A stretch of DNA of 40,355 nucleotides from Saprospiraceae bacterium (GCA_024103005.1 JAGFJA010000014.1:1-40355), one strand, 5' to 3'; positions 1 to 8,951 are shown, counted from the first letter of the stretch. Made by a program: numbers and translations. Notes: generated by a model from the sequence alone, not told the origin.

Positions 1-339
1 CGGGAACACAACAGGATGATAGCTCAGTCGTTGGGGATCTCATCCGTTGCCTTGGATGAGAAGAAGGTGTATTGGAAATTTGATGATCCGGCATTCGGAA
101 GCAGTGGCTTTGACCTGTTTGACGGGTACGTCTATGTATCAAACAACCATGGAGCTTTGTATGTATTTAATGCAGAAACCGGCAAAATAGTGTTCAAGGA
201 GAGACCTCCGGGCATGATGTGGAATACTTCCGACTTCGGCATGCAGGGTAAAATCTCCGTGGACAGGACACACCGGCTGCTGTATTGCAGCGACAACTGG
301 GGTACATACTGCCTGAAGCTGCCGGACAAGTGGGAGTGA
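1..339 (+). CDS. PQQ-type beta-propeller protein, C-terminal fragment
   Basis: The reading frame is already open at base 1, so this is the 3' end of a larger gene cut by the window edge; the Met at base 16 is not a credible start. The visible 113 residues include two blade-like stretches, one with a GALYVFNAETGKIVF pattern typical of PQQ-binding-like or BamB-type propeller repeats, and end in a blade closing with CLKLPDKWE. The family forms beta-propellers, usually in the periplasm or outer envelope, serving either as quinoprotein-like enzymes or as scaffolds. No cofactor ligand can be judged from this fragment. It faces the fucosidase gene, with about 200 bp of AT-rich DNA between them and no clear terminator. 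Confidence 0.6.
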   Translation, partial: REHNRMIAQSLGISSVALDEKKVYWKFDDPAFGSSGFDLFDGYVYVSNNHGALYVFNAETGKIVFKERPPGMMWNTSDFGMQGKISVDRTHRLLYCSDNWGTYCLKLPDKWE

Positions 340-538
340 TGTGGTCAGTGGAAAGGAAATATTACATATTAGTTTATTTTGTGTATTTTAACTTCAATTT
401 AAAAAAAACAAGTATGATTTCCAAATTTAATCTCATCCATAGCTCGTTCAAGTAAAGAAAGAGTGAAGTATTTCAGACTTTAATTTATTACAATCTTTGC
501 AGGAAGTCTTAGCTGTCTTTTGCGAGAAAAGGCTCTTT

Positions 539-1981
539 CTAAAATATTTTGACCGTATTGATGACGGGACAAGCTTTGGAGTCGAGTATTTTGATCCGGA
601 TCTTGTCGGTTTTGTGACCATCCAGAGGCAGGATTCTTTTATAACCGATGGTTGTACCACGTGCCACAACATTCCATCTGCCGGACTCCCATAAATCTAC
701 TTCAAATGAGCGAACACGCTGGCCAAGTGGAAGATATTCCCCGATGGAAATATAGTTTAACACTTCCTGTCTGCCCAACCGTATTTCCACTTCACCTGCC
801 TTTATGCCGTCATCTGTACACCAGTAAGTCTCAGCATTATCATCCAGCATCATCTCCGGCATAAAACGCTTATCCTTCCCTCTGACATTGGATGCCACTA
901 TATCAGCGTTTGCGGCCAGGTTGATGCCCAGTCTTTGTTTTAACAATTCCGTAAAACCTCTAAGAGCTTCCTGATCTTCTTGGGCAATAAGTCCTCTTCT
1001 ATCAGGTGGAACATTCAGCAAAAGAACAGCACCTCTACCAACTGAGGTCAGATATATATCAAAAAGTTGTTCAGGTGTCTTGACCAATGAGTCTTCAGAG
1101 GAATGATAAAACCAGCCCGGTCTGATAGATACATCTGCCTCTGCGGGAATCCACTTGGTCCCATTTTCCGAACCAGTACTCAGTAATTCACCGATACCCG
1201 CCTTTCCGGCATACAAGGTGTCATTGCTGATGGTATTCCAGTTGGTCTCTCCGGCTACCGCCCTTTCATTGCCCAGCCAACGTATATCCGGACCTGCATC
1301 GGAAAAAAAGAGCATATCAGGCTGGATTTTATGGGCCATCTCCAGCGTTTCGGGCCATTTGTAATAAACCTTTTTATCCACCAGCCTCAGACCATTGGTA
1401 CCACCATAGTAACCTTCGCCACCATTGGCACCATCGAACCACATTTCAAAGACAGGACCATAATTTGTCAAAAGTTCATGCAGCTGATTGCGATAATAAG
1501 TGATATAATCAGGTGTTCCGTAGTCCTGCCTGTTTCTATCCCACGGTGAAAGATAGATTCCGAATTTCAACTGATACTTCCGAGCAGCTAAGGCCACATC
1601 CCGGACGACATCTCCCTTGCCCGAAAGGTATGGGCTGCTTTTTACCGAATGCAAGGTATAGCGGCTGGGCCACAGGCAGAAGCCATCGTGATGTTTGGCT
1701 GTAATGATTACGCCTTTAAAATTATTCTCTTTGAGCACCCAAATCCATTGGTCAGCGTTCATTTCTGTCGGATTGAATATTTGTGCTGACTCATCTCCAT
1801 AACCCCATTCTTTGTCGGTAAAAGTATTGATCGAAAAATGAATAAATGCATTCATCTCCATCTGATGCCATTCCCATTGCTGTTTGGTAGGGATAGGGAA
1901 GACAGGTTCGGGTGGTTTAACCTGACCGTTCAGGCTTATATTTATACCTAACAAGAAAAAAATAAAAATACTGCTCTTCAT
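539..1981 (-). CDS. secreted GH29 alpha-L-fucosidase with C-terminal F5/8-type C domain
   Basis: Retaining exo-alpha-L-fucosidase predicted to remove fucose from glycans outside the cytoplasm. A Sec signal peptide covers about residues 1-20. The GH29 barrel follows to about residue 345, with AKHHDGFCLW near residue 95 and the nucleophile region EMWFDGANG, whose Asp is residue 183. The barrel closes with the family-typical GRGAVLLLNVPPDRRG segment. Residues about 355-480 look like a discoidin/F5/8 type C module (CBM32-like) that would bind sugar. At 480 aa it has normal length for a bacterial GH29. The gene starts 27 bp after the aminopeptidase gene on the same strand, so the two are probably cotranscribed. 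Substrate linkage cannot be told from sequence alone. Confidence 0.9.
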   Translation of the reverse strand: MKSSIFIFFLLGINISLNGQVKPPEPVFPIPTKQQWEWHQMEMNAFIHFSINTFTDKEWGYGDESAQIFNPTEMNADQWIWVLKENNFKGVIITAKHHDGFCLWPSRYTLHSVKSSPYLSGKGDVVRDVALAARKYQLKFGIYLSPWDRNRQDYGTPDYITYYRNQLHELLTNYGPVFEMWFDGANGGEGYYGGTNGLRLVDKKVYYKWPETLEMAHKIQPDMLFFSDAGPDIRWLGNERAVAGETNWNTISNDTLYAGKAGIGELLSTGSENGTKWIPAEADVSIRPGWFYHSSEDSLVKTPEQLFDIYLTSVGRGAVLLLNVPPDRRGLIAQEDQEALRGFTELLKQRLGINLAANADIVASNVRGKDKRFMPEMMLDDNAETYWCTDDGIKAGEVEIRLGRQEVLNYISIGEYLPLGQRVRSFEVDLWESGRWNVVARGTTIGYKRILPLDGHKTDKIRIKILDSKACPVINTVKIF

Positions 1982-2008
1982 GGTCAGATTTTATAGCAAG
2001 ATAGATTA

Positions 2009-3466
2009 TCAGACCAAATTATTTTTTACGTAATCCAGAAGGAGGCGAACACCGAATCCGGTGGCATTCCGCATGGTACCATATTCGTTGTCGGTAAAGG
2101 AGACACCTGCAATATCCAGGTGTGCCCATGCGGGATGGTCATTGATAAACTCTTTCAGGAAGATGGCAGCAGTGATGGCACCAGCAACAGGACGGGAGCT
2201 TAGATTTTTGATGTCGGCAATATCCGACTTCATATCATCTGTATAATGATCCCAAATGGGCAGTCTCCAGCATTTCTCATTACTTGTCTGACCGGCGTGA
2301 TACAGTTTTTCGGCCAATTCATCGTTGTTGGAAAACAGACCGGCTACCTGATATCCAAGAGTCTGTATGACTGAACCGGTCAGAGTGGCAAAATTCAACA
2401 ACACATCTGTCTTATAGTTGGTCGTCAGATAGCCCAGACCATCAGCCAAAATCAGCCGGCCTTCTGCATCCGTGTCAATGACTTCGATCGACTTACCTAT
2501 ATAACTACCGATGACGTCTCCCGGTTTGGTAGCGCTACCGTCCACCATATTCTCAGTAAGCGGTATGGCTGTTATCACTTCAACCGGCAGGGCCAGTCTG
2601 GCACACAATTCAGTAAAGGCAAGTACAAGGGCACCACCCGACATATCACTCTTCATAAAGTGCATGTTGTTGGAAGATTTGATGCTGATGCCTCCGGTGT
2701 CAAAAGTCACACCCTTACCGACCAATCCAAGGGTTTTACCGTTTCCGCGACCCTTTGGTTTATAATGACAGATCACAAAACGAGGAGGATGACTACTGCC
2801 ATCACTGACCGATTGGAGGGCAGAAAGTTTGTGCTTCTTGATATCTTTTTCATGGAAAACTTCCACTTTAAAACCATGCTGATTACCCTGTTTAAGGGCA
2901 TGATCGGCAATAAATTCTGGAGTCTTGATATTTGATGGCGTATTTATCAGATCCATCATGGTCAATTGACAGACAGTGACCACTGACTCTTCATCTACGA
3001 TATTTTGTGAGGGAATGGTATTCCCGCAAGCACTTATGGCGACTTCACTTAACCTGGGCAGTCCATTGGGTTTGAATTTATATTTTCCAAGCTGATTGGT
3101 TGACAACATACAGGCACTGACTACAGTTCTTGTCCATTCATCCATGCAAGTATCATCACCCTCTGGCAGTAAAATATTGATTTTCTGACCAAATAAGTTC
3201 CTGTTCTTAATCAGAATTTGTCTGATGGTTTTAGTTTTGTCGGGATGGCTTTTCTGATCATTCAGCCTCAGGAAGACAACTTTTCCTCTATTTTCATCGA
3301 TGGTTGTGATCATGTCACCATTATCTTTCAACTGTTCTTTGAGAATAGAAACCTTTGTCGAAAGGTTAATTTTCTCCAGGGCAGGTTTTAATTTCTTGGT
3401 ATCGGCTATAAGTACCAGAAGTGCATCGTAACCTTTAGGGCATGATTTAAACGTGCTGATTTTCAT
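2009..3466 (-). CDS. leucyl aminopeptidase, M17 family (PepA-like)
   Basis: Cytosolic two-metal aminopeptidase that removes N-terminal residues from peptides. Counting from the chosen ATG, all metal ligands and catalytic residues of the family are visible: Lys251 and Asp256 in VGKGVTFDTGG, Lys263, Asp274 in MKSDMSGGA, and Asp333, Glu335 and Arg337 in the signature DTDAEGRL. The N-terminal third is the variable, non-catalytic domain. The frame extends three codons upstream to a TTG, but the ATG beginning MKIS is preferred. Length (485 aa) is normal for M17. It lies directly upstream of the fucosidase gene. No signal peptide is seen, so unlike its neighbour it should act inside the cell. Confidence 0.92.
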   Translation of the reverse strand: MKISTFKSCPKGYDALLVLIADTKKLKPALEKINLSTKVSILKEQLKDNGDMITTIDENRGKVVFLRLNDQKSHPDKTKTIRQILIKNRNLFGQKINILLPEGDDTCMDEWTRTVVSACMLSTNQLGKYKFKPNGLPRLSEVAISACGNTIPSQNIVDEESVVTVCQLTMMDLINTPSNIKTPEFIADHALKQGNQHGFKVEVFHEKDIKKHKLSALQSVSDGSSHPPRFVICHYKPKGRGNGKTLGLVGKGVTFDTGGISIKSSNNMHFMKSDMSGGALVLAFTELCARLALPVEVITAIPLTENMVDGSATKPGDVIGSYIGKSIEVIDTDAEGRLILADGLGYLTTNYKTDVLLNFATLTGSVIQTLGYQVAGLFSNNDELAEKLYHAGQTSNEKCWRLPIWDHYTDDMKSDIADIKNLSSRPVAGAITAAIFLKEFINDHPAWAHLDIAGVSFTDNEYGTMRNATGFGVRLLLDYVKNNLV

Positions 3467-3577
3467 GTAAAACAAATTTGTTTAAAAATGACTTTAGGGC
3501 AAATTTACCAAAAGAAATAAATGGCAATGCAAAATAATATTGTAATGAGGCGAAAAACAGAAATTGGTTTGGAAAAA

Positions 3578-3613
3578 ATTGATTTTTGATTAGACGTTCA
3601 TTTTCAAAAAATC
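3578..3613 (-). terminator. possible terminator of the bacilliredoxin-MFS operon
   Basis: An A/T-rich inverted repeat (arms 3581-3589 and 3604-3613, one bulged base) is followed on the minus strand by AATTTTTT. It sits about 150 bp after the MFS stop codon. The stem has few G-C pairs, so this is only a weak candidate. The rest of the 296-bp gap between MFS and aminopeptidase genes shows nothing else recognisable. Confidence 0.3.
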
Positions 3614-3762
3614 AATCTCTGTTGAAAAAACTCGCTGTCTGAAATCCAAAATTCCCGTTTGACATTTCATCACAAAAATGGAGCGCTAAAATTTTCACAT
3701 GCCACATTGTAGTCACAAATTAAGGGAAATATCGGGATAAATCACCAACAAAAATAAGAAAA

Positions 3763-5016
3763 TTAATGTGGCAGCGATTTTAGCTCCAATTTCCTCAGGG
3801 ATGGGGCGAATTTTGCCACCAGTGCAACTACCAGGATGGTAATGGATCCGCCGATGAGGACGGAAGGTGCAGTCCCCAGGATTCTGGCAGCCGTACCTGA
3901 TTCGAAGGCACCGATTTCGTTGGAAGAGCCTACAAACATGGTATTTACGGCACTTACCCTACCCCGCATCTGATCGGGAGTATATATCTGCAGTATGGTA
4001 CTTCTTATCACCACACTGACAGCGTCAAATGCTCCACTTGCAAAGAGAAATATCAACGAAAGCCAGAGGTGGGTGGAAAGGCTGAATCCAATCATACACA
4101 GACCAAAGGAGGCCACCGCAAGCAAAAGTTTGATGCCCGATTTAGTCTCCGGCGGTTTCAAAGAAAGAATAAAAAGTAAAATAGCTGAACCGGCGGAAGG
4201 AGCTGCCCTTAACCAACCCAAGCCGACAGCACCCACATGTAGTACTTCACTGGCAAAGGCAGGGAGGATGGCAGTCGCTCCACCAAAGAGCACGGCAAAT
4301 AAATCGAGGGTTATAGCGGATAAAATAATTTTATTACCAAATACATAGCGGAGGCCTTCACCGATGCGCTTAAATGTATTTAAGCCCTCCTTTGATTTAT
4401 CTTCAATTACGGGCTTAGGCGAGAGTCTGCTGCTAAAAAATATACTTGCCGCCATAAACAGGCATACTATAAAAGAAGAGGTCGGTGCATCGGTAAGTGC
4501 ATACATAAATCCACCGGTAGCCGGCCCAAGGATGGCGCCTATCTGCCAGGCAGTGCTGCTCACCGGTGCAGCCTTGGCTAATCTGTTAACGGGGAAGAGG
4601 TAGGACAGAATAGAAAAAGAAGCCGGTGTAGCAAAAGCCCTTGCCAGTCCAAGCATCATGGATACCAAATAAAAACCCCAGACCACAAAATGAGTTGAAA
4701 TACCGGCTGCATAATCTGTTGCCAAAAAGGTATAGCCTATCCCACATACAAGGTAAAGGAAAAATGCTGCCATCATCACCTTTCTTTTGTCAAACTTATC
4801 TACGAGATCTCCCGCGAAGAGGGCAGACGCCAAAGCAGGCAAGGCTTCAGCCAGACCGACAATACCCAAAATCAACGGATCCTCGGTCAGTTTATATAGA
4901 TACCATCCGGTAATGACGTTTTGCATCTGTACGGCAAAAGTCATCAGAAACCGGGTAATCAAATAAACACGAAATTCTTTATGCTTATATACACTAACTT
5001 CAGGACCGGACTCCAT
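3763..5016 (-). CDS. MFS transporter, MFS_3/EntS-like exporter
   Basis: Twelve-helix major facilitator predicted in the inner membrane. The N-terminal half has the cytoplasmic-loop motif GDLVDKFDKRKVMM between helices 2 and 3 (compare the MFS signature GxLxDRxGRR), and the FRVYLITRFLMTFAVQMQ beginning is typical of the MFS_3 subgroup that contains the enterobactin exporter EntS and macrolide exporters. At 417 aa the length is right. It is the last gene of a four-gene operon: its ATG shares one base with the stop of the metallo-hydrolase gene (TGATG), which suggests translational coupling. Substrate is unknown; by analogy with the subgroup it is more likely to export a small molecule than to import a nutrient. 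Confidence 0.85.
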   Translation of the reverse strand: MESGPEVSVYKHKEFRVYLITRFLMTFAVQMQNVITGWYLYKLTEDPLILGIVGLAEALPALASALFAGDLVDKFDKRKVMMAAFFLYLVCGIGYTFLATDYAAGISTHFVVWGFYLVSMMLGLARAFATPASFSILSYLFPVNRLAKAAPVSSTAWQIGAILGPATGGFMYALTDAPTSSFIVCLFMAASIFFSSRLSPKPVIEDKSKEGLNTFKRIGEGLRYVFGNKIILSAITLDLFAVLFGGATAILPAFASEVLHVGAVGLGWLRAAPSAGSAILLFILSLKPPETKSGIKLLLAVASFGLCMIGFSLSTHLWLSLIFLFASGAFDAVSVVIRSTILQIYTPDQMRGRVSAVNTMFVGSSNEIGAFESGTAARILGTAPSVLIGGSITILVVALVAKFAPSLRKLELKSLPH

Positions 5017-5861
5017 CAGTATAATTCGGGTGAAATATCATAAGCGACAATTCGCCCCTTCTCATTTTTCCTGACCCTGGCAACGGCATTCACCGGATCG
5101 TGCTGGAAGAAAAGAACGTGATTTTCTGCTACAGCCAGTTCAAGTGTTTCGGTTTTTTCTTCCAGAGTATCCCACGGCCACAGGTCATAAGCCATGATGT
5201 AAGGCAGGGGTACATGGTGGACGGATGGAATCAAATCGGTCAGGTAAATCAGTCGGCCTTGCTGATATGGGATGTCCAGCATCATTAATCCGCGTGTATG
5301 CCCATTGCATTCTATCAGTCGGATACCTTCCAGCCATTCGGTATATCTGTCATTGGAAGGCTCTATCGGGTTGAGCACGCCGGCTTCCTGCAGCGGCATA
5401 TAATTTTCAGGCAGAAAGGATGCCTTTTCTCTTGGATTGGATTCAAGTGCCCATTCCCAGTGATTTTTATTAATCCAGTATTTGGCATTCTCAAAGGTCG
5501 GGACATAATTTCCCCGCGCATCTATCTTTACGGCGTCACCACAGTGATCAAAATGGAGGTGGGTCAGAAAAACATCGGTAATATCACCTGATTGCAAGCC
5601 CAACTCAGCCAGACTTTCAACCACATCTTTGCCGCTTGGAAAAAAGTGAGAACGAAACTTCTCTCCTTGTTTGTGTCCAATGCCCGTATCTATTAAAATC
5701 TTTCTGGTCTCGGTTTCAATTAATAAGCTCCGCATTGTCCAGGTGCACATATTATCTTCATCCGAAGGGTTCATCTTATTCCACATCACTTTAGGAACAA
5801 TGCCAAACATGGCGCCACCATCCAGTTTAAAAAAGCCGGCTGATACGATAGATAACTTCAT
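5016..5861 (-). CDS. metallo-beta-lactamase-fold hydrolase
   Basis: MBL-fold protein of 281 aa related to lactonase-like hydrolases. The zinc motif HxHxDH is seen as HLHFDHCGD (His101, His103, Asp105, His106 from the chosen ATG), with further ligands expected at His in GHTRGLM, Asp in YLTDLIPS and His in FFQHDP. No signal peptide, so cytosolic. The frame can also begin at a TTG two codons earlier; the ATG two bases after the upstream stop is preferred. Located third in the operon between a lipoprotein and an MFS transporter. The family includes quorum-signal lactonases, but also many unrelated esterases and hydrolases, so the substrate is not assigned. Confidence 0.85.
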   Translation of the reverse strand: MKLSIVSAGFFKLDGGAMFGIVPKVMWNKMNPSDEDNMCTWTMRSLLIETETRKILIDTGIGHKQGEKFRSHFFPSGKDVVESLAELGLQSGDITDVFLTHLHFDHCGDAVKIDARGNYVPTFENAKYWINKNHWEWALESNPREKASFLPENYMPLQEAGVLNPIEPSNDRYTEWLEGIRLIECNGHTRGLMMLDIPYQQGRLIYLTDLIPSVHHVPLPYIMAYDLWPWDTLEEKTETLELAVAENHVLFFQHDPVNAVARVRKNEKGRIVAYDISPELY

Positions 5862-5863
5862 AT

Positions 5864-6349
5864 TCAATTTGTTGAAGTAAATTTACAAGGCGAAGCGATA
5901 TATTCTTTATATTGGGCGAGAAATTTTTTTGCCCGGCTACTGTTCATTCCGGCTTTTTTTAAAAACTCCTCCTTTTTCACCTCGATGGAGTCAATGCTAA
6001 AGCTCACTTCGGCTATCTCGTCAACCAGCCTTCTATCAACCGTTCCCGCCTTTTGGATGATTGATTTTACAGAATCTGGCAAGCGGTTATAGGCTTGCAA
6101 GGAAGCCAGCATTGCAGCATTTTTCATCGTCAACATTCTCTTCCGGGTAACAGAGTCCACCTCCGGTCCCATATTGATTTTCAGGTGATATGCTACATTA
6201 GCCCACAGATTCTGCGAACTATCTATGAGCAACTGTCGCTTGCAAAACAGCTGTCCGGCTGCCAGCAATAATTTATTTTCATCGTGTTTACAGGCGCTAA
6301 TTAAAAAGGAGCAGAGTGCAACCAGTAATAACGCCGGTATGTTTTTCAT
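5864..6349 (-). CDS. small predicted lipoprotein of unknown function
   Basis: A 161-aa protein with a lipoprotein signal peptide (lipobox near LISAC, Cys20), so likely anchored to the outer or inner membrane. The mature part is charged and mostly helical (for example SIDSIEVKKEEFLKK), with no recognised domain. The gene starts one base after the bacilliredoxin stop and ends two bases before the hydrolase ATG, so it is firmly in the operon. I do not recognise a family. Its conserved position would be the best clue to function. Confidence 0.75.
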   Translation of the reverse strand: MKNIPALLLVALCSFLISACKHDENKLLLAAGQLFCKRQLLIDSSQNLWANVAYHLKINMGPEVDSVTRKRMLTMKNAAMLASLQAYNRLPDSVKSIIQKAGTVDRRLVDEIAEVSFSIDSIEVKKEEFLKKAGMNSSRAKKFLAQYKEYIASPCKFTSTN

Positions 6350-6350
6350 G

Positions 6351-6764
6351 TCAACAATAGGTTTCGAATGCGTCTATCAGATTATCAGCAATTACCATAG
6401 CATTTTTACCTTCGATATTGTGTCTTTCAAGAAAATGTACCAATTTACCGTCCTTAAACAGGGCAATCGAAGGTGAGGAAGGCGGGTATGGAGCCAGGTA
6501 ATTACGTGCTGTCTTGGTTGCTTCCGTATCCACACCGGCAAAGACAGTGACCAGATGGTCCGGTTTTTTACCGCGTTCAAGAGCTATTTTGACTCCCGGT
6601 CTTGCATTTGCGGCAGCACAGCCACACACAGAGTTTATTACCAGAAGAGTTGTACCTTGTGTATTCTCCAAAGCTTTCTGAACTTCTTCCGGGTTTTGAA
6701 TGGATTGGAAGCCGACAGCTTTCAGTTCTTCGGCCATAGGTTGGGTTAACTGTATCGGATACAT
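6351..6764 (-). CDS. BrxA/BrxB family bacilliredoxin
   Basis: Thioredoxin-fold protein of 137 aa that in Firmicutes removes bacillithiol from mixed disulfides on proteins. The family signature is intact: NSVCGCAAANARPG with Cys47-Gly-Cys49, then VFAGVDTEATKTAR, PPSSPSIALFKDGKLVHF and RHNIEG. A Cys is also the last residue. The frame reaches upstream to a TTG, but the ATG beginning MYPIQLTQPM matches the family's N-terminus better. This is the first gene of a four-gene run with gaps or overlaps of one or two bases. Its presence suggests, but does not prove, that the organism makes bacillithiol or a similar thiol. Confidence 0.92.
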   Translation of the reverse strand: MYPIQLTQPMAEELKAVGFQSIQNPEEVQKALENTQGTTLLVINSVCGCAAANARPGVKIALERGKKPDHLVTVFAGVDTEATKTARNYLAPYPPSSPSIALFKDGKLVHFLERHNIEGKNAMVIADNLIDAFETYC

Positions 6765-7990
6765 TAAATATTTTATTTTGTTTAGAATCAATTTTGAATA
6801 GAAACAAGAAAAAAATAAATTGGTTTAACTTCCCTTTTTTAATAAAAAGATAAAACACGCTCAACGGTGAATTCCGCCTCACTTCATTACCATAACCCGG
6901 AAAAATTCAATGATTTAGAAAAGGTTCCGTATTTTATTAACCGAAGTTTCTGAGTAACGATTTCATTCAGGAGTTCGGCTTGAGAATGATTATACTGAAT
7001 TGTTTGATAGCTTCGCCGATTAATTTGCCGGACCTTATTATTATCAAAGCGCCTGCGGTCCAGACTTTAGTATCAATTCAAGAGGAATTACAATTAGAAT
7101 ATTATCAGAAATTTCATATATTAACATAAATCATTTATAACCAATAAATTAACTAATTTTATATAAATAATTAAGTTCATATTGATCTGATTATGTCTTG
7201 GTTATCATGTCAGAAATCTTAGTTTTTAATGGTTTGGGAAAGACCGGCATCTGGTTTGAATTTTATCCGGCCGGGAACAGAACGCTCCTGGAGGAATAAA
7301 CCAAATTATAGTTTGTTGAATATGTGCGAATATCATTTTTAGCTTTAAAATTTAAATAGATAGATGATTAATAACCGGAAAGTCACTCCAAATGAGGCTT
7401 TGAAATAAAATCAACTTCAGTTTCAGAAAAAAATAGACAAGGACAAAAGGGAAACATCGATCGTATCAAGCCCGATGATTATTAAACATCTACCTACTTA
7501 CAATTGACCTTACATCACATAAATTCCCTCCTGTAGATGTAACAAAAACCAAATTTCATTCATTTCAAACCATTTTATTCCGGAATAATTCATTTTACTT
7601 CATGAATACGATAATAATCAATTCTTGATCTGTACCTTTCCGGAGCTTAAATTCACGTTTCAAGCGTTTGAGATAAACTAAATTTATTTTTTGTTAATAT
7701 ATTGTTAATATTATTTATTTTCGGGTAAAAATATTCCGGTAAACTATTACTCCAAACCTTTGCTACGTAAGTGTTTACAGGAAATCTCCCCATATAACCG
7801 GAACATTTAATAAAACTAAAGGACATTTTTTTCAAAAAAAATTATCCTTCATATATGCAACAAAAGTATCTATTGATTCACAAATAAATTACTATAAAAA
7901 TTAATTATTTGCATTAATATTTGATTATCAATTTTTTGTATTAATATCAAATACATATTATATTTTTTTTTATGTAACAAACCTTAAATA
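6765..7990. other. gene-poor AT-rich intergenic stretch
   Basis: No convincing gene, RNA or repeat is visible. Short frames exist, but they lack starts, family motifs or coherent composition. The part from about 7600 to 7990 is extremely AT-rich. The bacilliredoxin operon promoter must lie near its left end, but I cannot place it with confidence. Confidence 0.5.
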
Positions 7991-8154
7991 ATGTATTTTT
8001 CTGACCGCATTTTTGAGGTGATATTTGTATCGAATATTTACAGAAAGAAGAAATAAATCATTTCTTTTGGATGTAACGAAGAATGTAAACCGATGGTAAA
8101 AGAATCATTCGTGTTTAAATTTGGATATGTTCATGGGATTATAATTGTTGAGAG

Positions 8155-8184
8155 AGGGTCGTAAATCGGCCGATTTACGACCCT
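8155..8184. repeat. 30-bp perfect palindrome
   Basis: Two 15-base arms (left arm AGGGTCGTAAATCGG) meet with no spacer. The GC content is far above the surrounding AT-rich DNA. It can act as a hairpin in RNA on either strand or as a protein-binding site in DNA. No T-run follows on either side, so it is not a standard intrinsic terminator. Confidence 0.85.
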
Positions 8185-8278
8185 ATTCTTTCCTCATCCC
8201 CCTAGATTTGAAGTATAGAGAAATAATACATGAGTGTTTAGTTTTGGATAAAATTTGGATTTGGATTTCGTTTTAGTG

Positions 8279-8315
8279 TAAGTCTTAGTGCCGCAATACT
8301 AAGACTTATTTTTTT
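8279..8315 (+). terminator. strong intrinsic terminator with no upstream gene
   Basis: An 11-bp perfect stem (8279-8289 with 8298-8308, TAAGTCTTAGT arms), an 8-base loop GCCGCAAT, and seven T directly after. The T-run is on the plus-strand side only. The nearest plus-strand gene upstream is the fragment ending at 339, so the terminator must serve a local transcript. Confidence 0.8.
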
Positions 8316-8446
8316 ATCCTGGGTCAAAACTCTGTTTCACGTAAAAATATTTTCTAATCTTACCTTTTCTCGATTCACCTTATCAATTTTATCAGTTCTT
8401 TCACGGATCGCCTCCATCTTTATTTTACCGACAGTCAATATTTAAG

Positions 8447-8475
8447 TTGACCCTACTTGAATAATCATACATTTT
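8447..8475 (+). promoter_or_regulatory. possible promoter of the DUF2541-like gene
   Basis: TTGA (8447-8450) and TACATTTT (8468-8475) with 18 bases after TTG fit the Bacteroidota pattern TTG-N18/19-TAnnTTTG with one mismatch in the -7 box. Confidence 0.35.
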
Positions 8476-8516
8476 TTACAAATATTTTTTTCTCTGATTA
8501 AACCTCGGCAGTTAAA

Positions 8517-8951
8517 ATGCATCTATTAAATAAAATTATTCACAAATTAAATCCTGATATTATGTTGAAATACTTTTTGTTTGCCGGCACACTTCTTTTC
8601 ACCGCCCTATCACTTTCTTCATACGATGTAGCCAAATGGAGAATAATCGGGCAAAAACAAGCCTCTTACGGTGCGGACAGGGACGTACTCTATGTCAAGG
8701 GAAATGATGTTTTTACTGCTCTCAAGTTAAAAATTACAGACGCAGGGCTCAATATGTATGACATGGATGTCTTCTATGAAAATGGCCAGAAAGATCACAT
8801 CAATTTACAACATAACTTCCGGCAAGGTGAAGAAAGCCGCGTCATTGACCTTCAGGGCAACAGACGAAGGATTGAAAAAATTTCCTTCCTGTATGACACC
8901 AAAGGCATTCACAAGGGAAAGGCAAATATCATTGTATTCGGCCGAAGATAA
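8517..8951 (+). CDS. secreted DUF2541 (YaaI-like) domain protein
   Basis: A 144-aa protein with a hydrophobic N-terminus and one small beta-rich domain. The ending (MDVFYENGQ, RQGEESRVIDLQGNRRRIEKISFLYDT, KANIIVFGRR) matches the layout of DUF2541 proteins such as E. coli YaaI, whose function is unknown. A second ATG at 8562 would start directly at the signal peptide MLKYFLFAGTLLF and is a real alternative, giving 129 aa. The mature protein should be periplasmic or secreted. It stands alone, with a candidate promoter before it and two terminator-like hairpins after it. Confidence 0.7.
   Translation: MHLLNKIIHKLNPDIMLKYFLFAGTLLFTALSLSSYDVAKWRIIGQKQASYGADRDVLYVKGNDVFTALKLKITDAGLNMYDMDVFYENGQKDHINLQHNFRQGEESRVIDLQGNRRRIEKISFLYDTKGIHKGKANIIVFGRR

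Larger units (their letters stand above)
8020..8315 (+). ncRNA. possible small RNA or leader transcript
   Basis: There is no gene upstream, yet three hairpins occur in a row: a 7-bp stem (8048-8066), a 30-bp perfect palindrome (8155-8184) and an 11-bp stem with a T-run (8279-8315). A promoter-like GATATTTG at 8020-8027, 19 bases after a T-run, is one mismatch from TAnnTTTG and would give a start near 8034 and a transcript of about 280 nt. A 23-codon frame (8093-8164, begins MVKESFVFK) ends inside the palindrome. The transcript could be a stand-alone RNA or the attenuated leader of the DUF2541-like gene. The call rests on structure only; no known RNA family was recognised. Confidence 0.35.

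Noticed and set aside
5016-5861. Naming the MBL-fold protein as an acyl-homoserine-lactone lactonase
   Set aside because: The zinc motif is shared by many hydrolases; nothing specific to lactonases is visible.
6986-7129. A 47-codon plus-strand frame beginning MIILNCLIASP
   Set aside because: No promoter, no neighbours, no recognisable motif; frames of this length are common in AT-rich DNA.
7653-7835. A 60-codon minus-strand frame in the AT-rich gap
   Set aside because: Low-complexity composition with many Asn and Ser, and no supporting signals.
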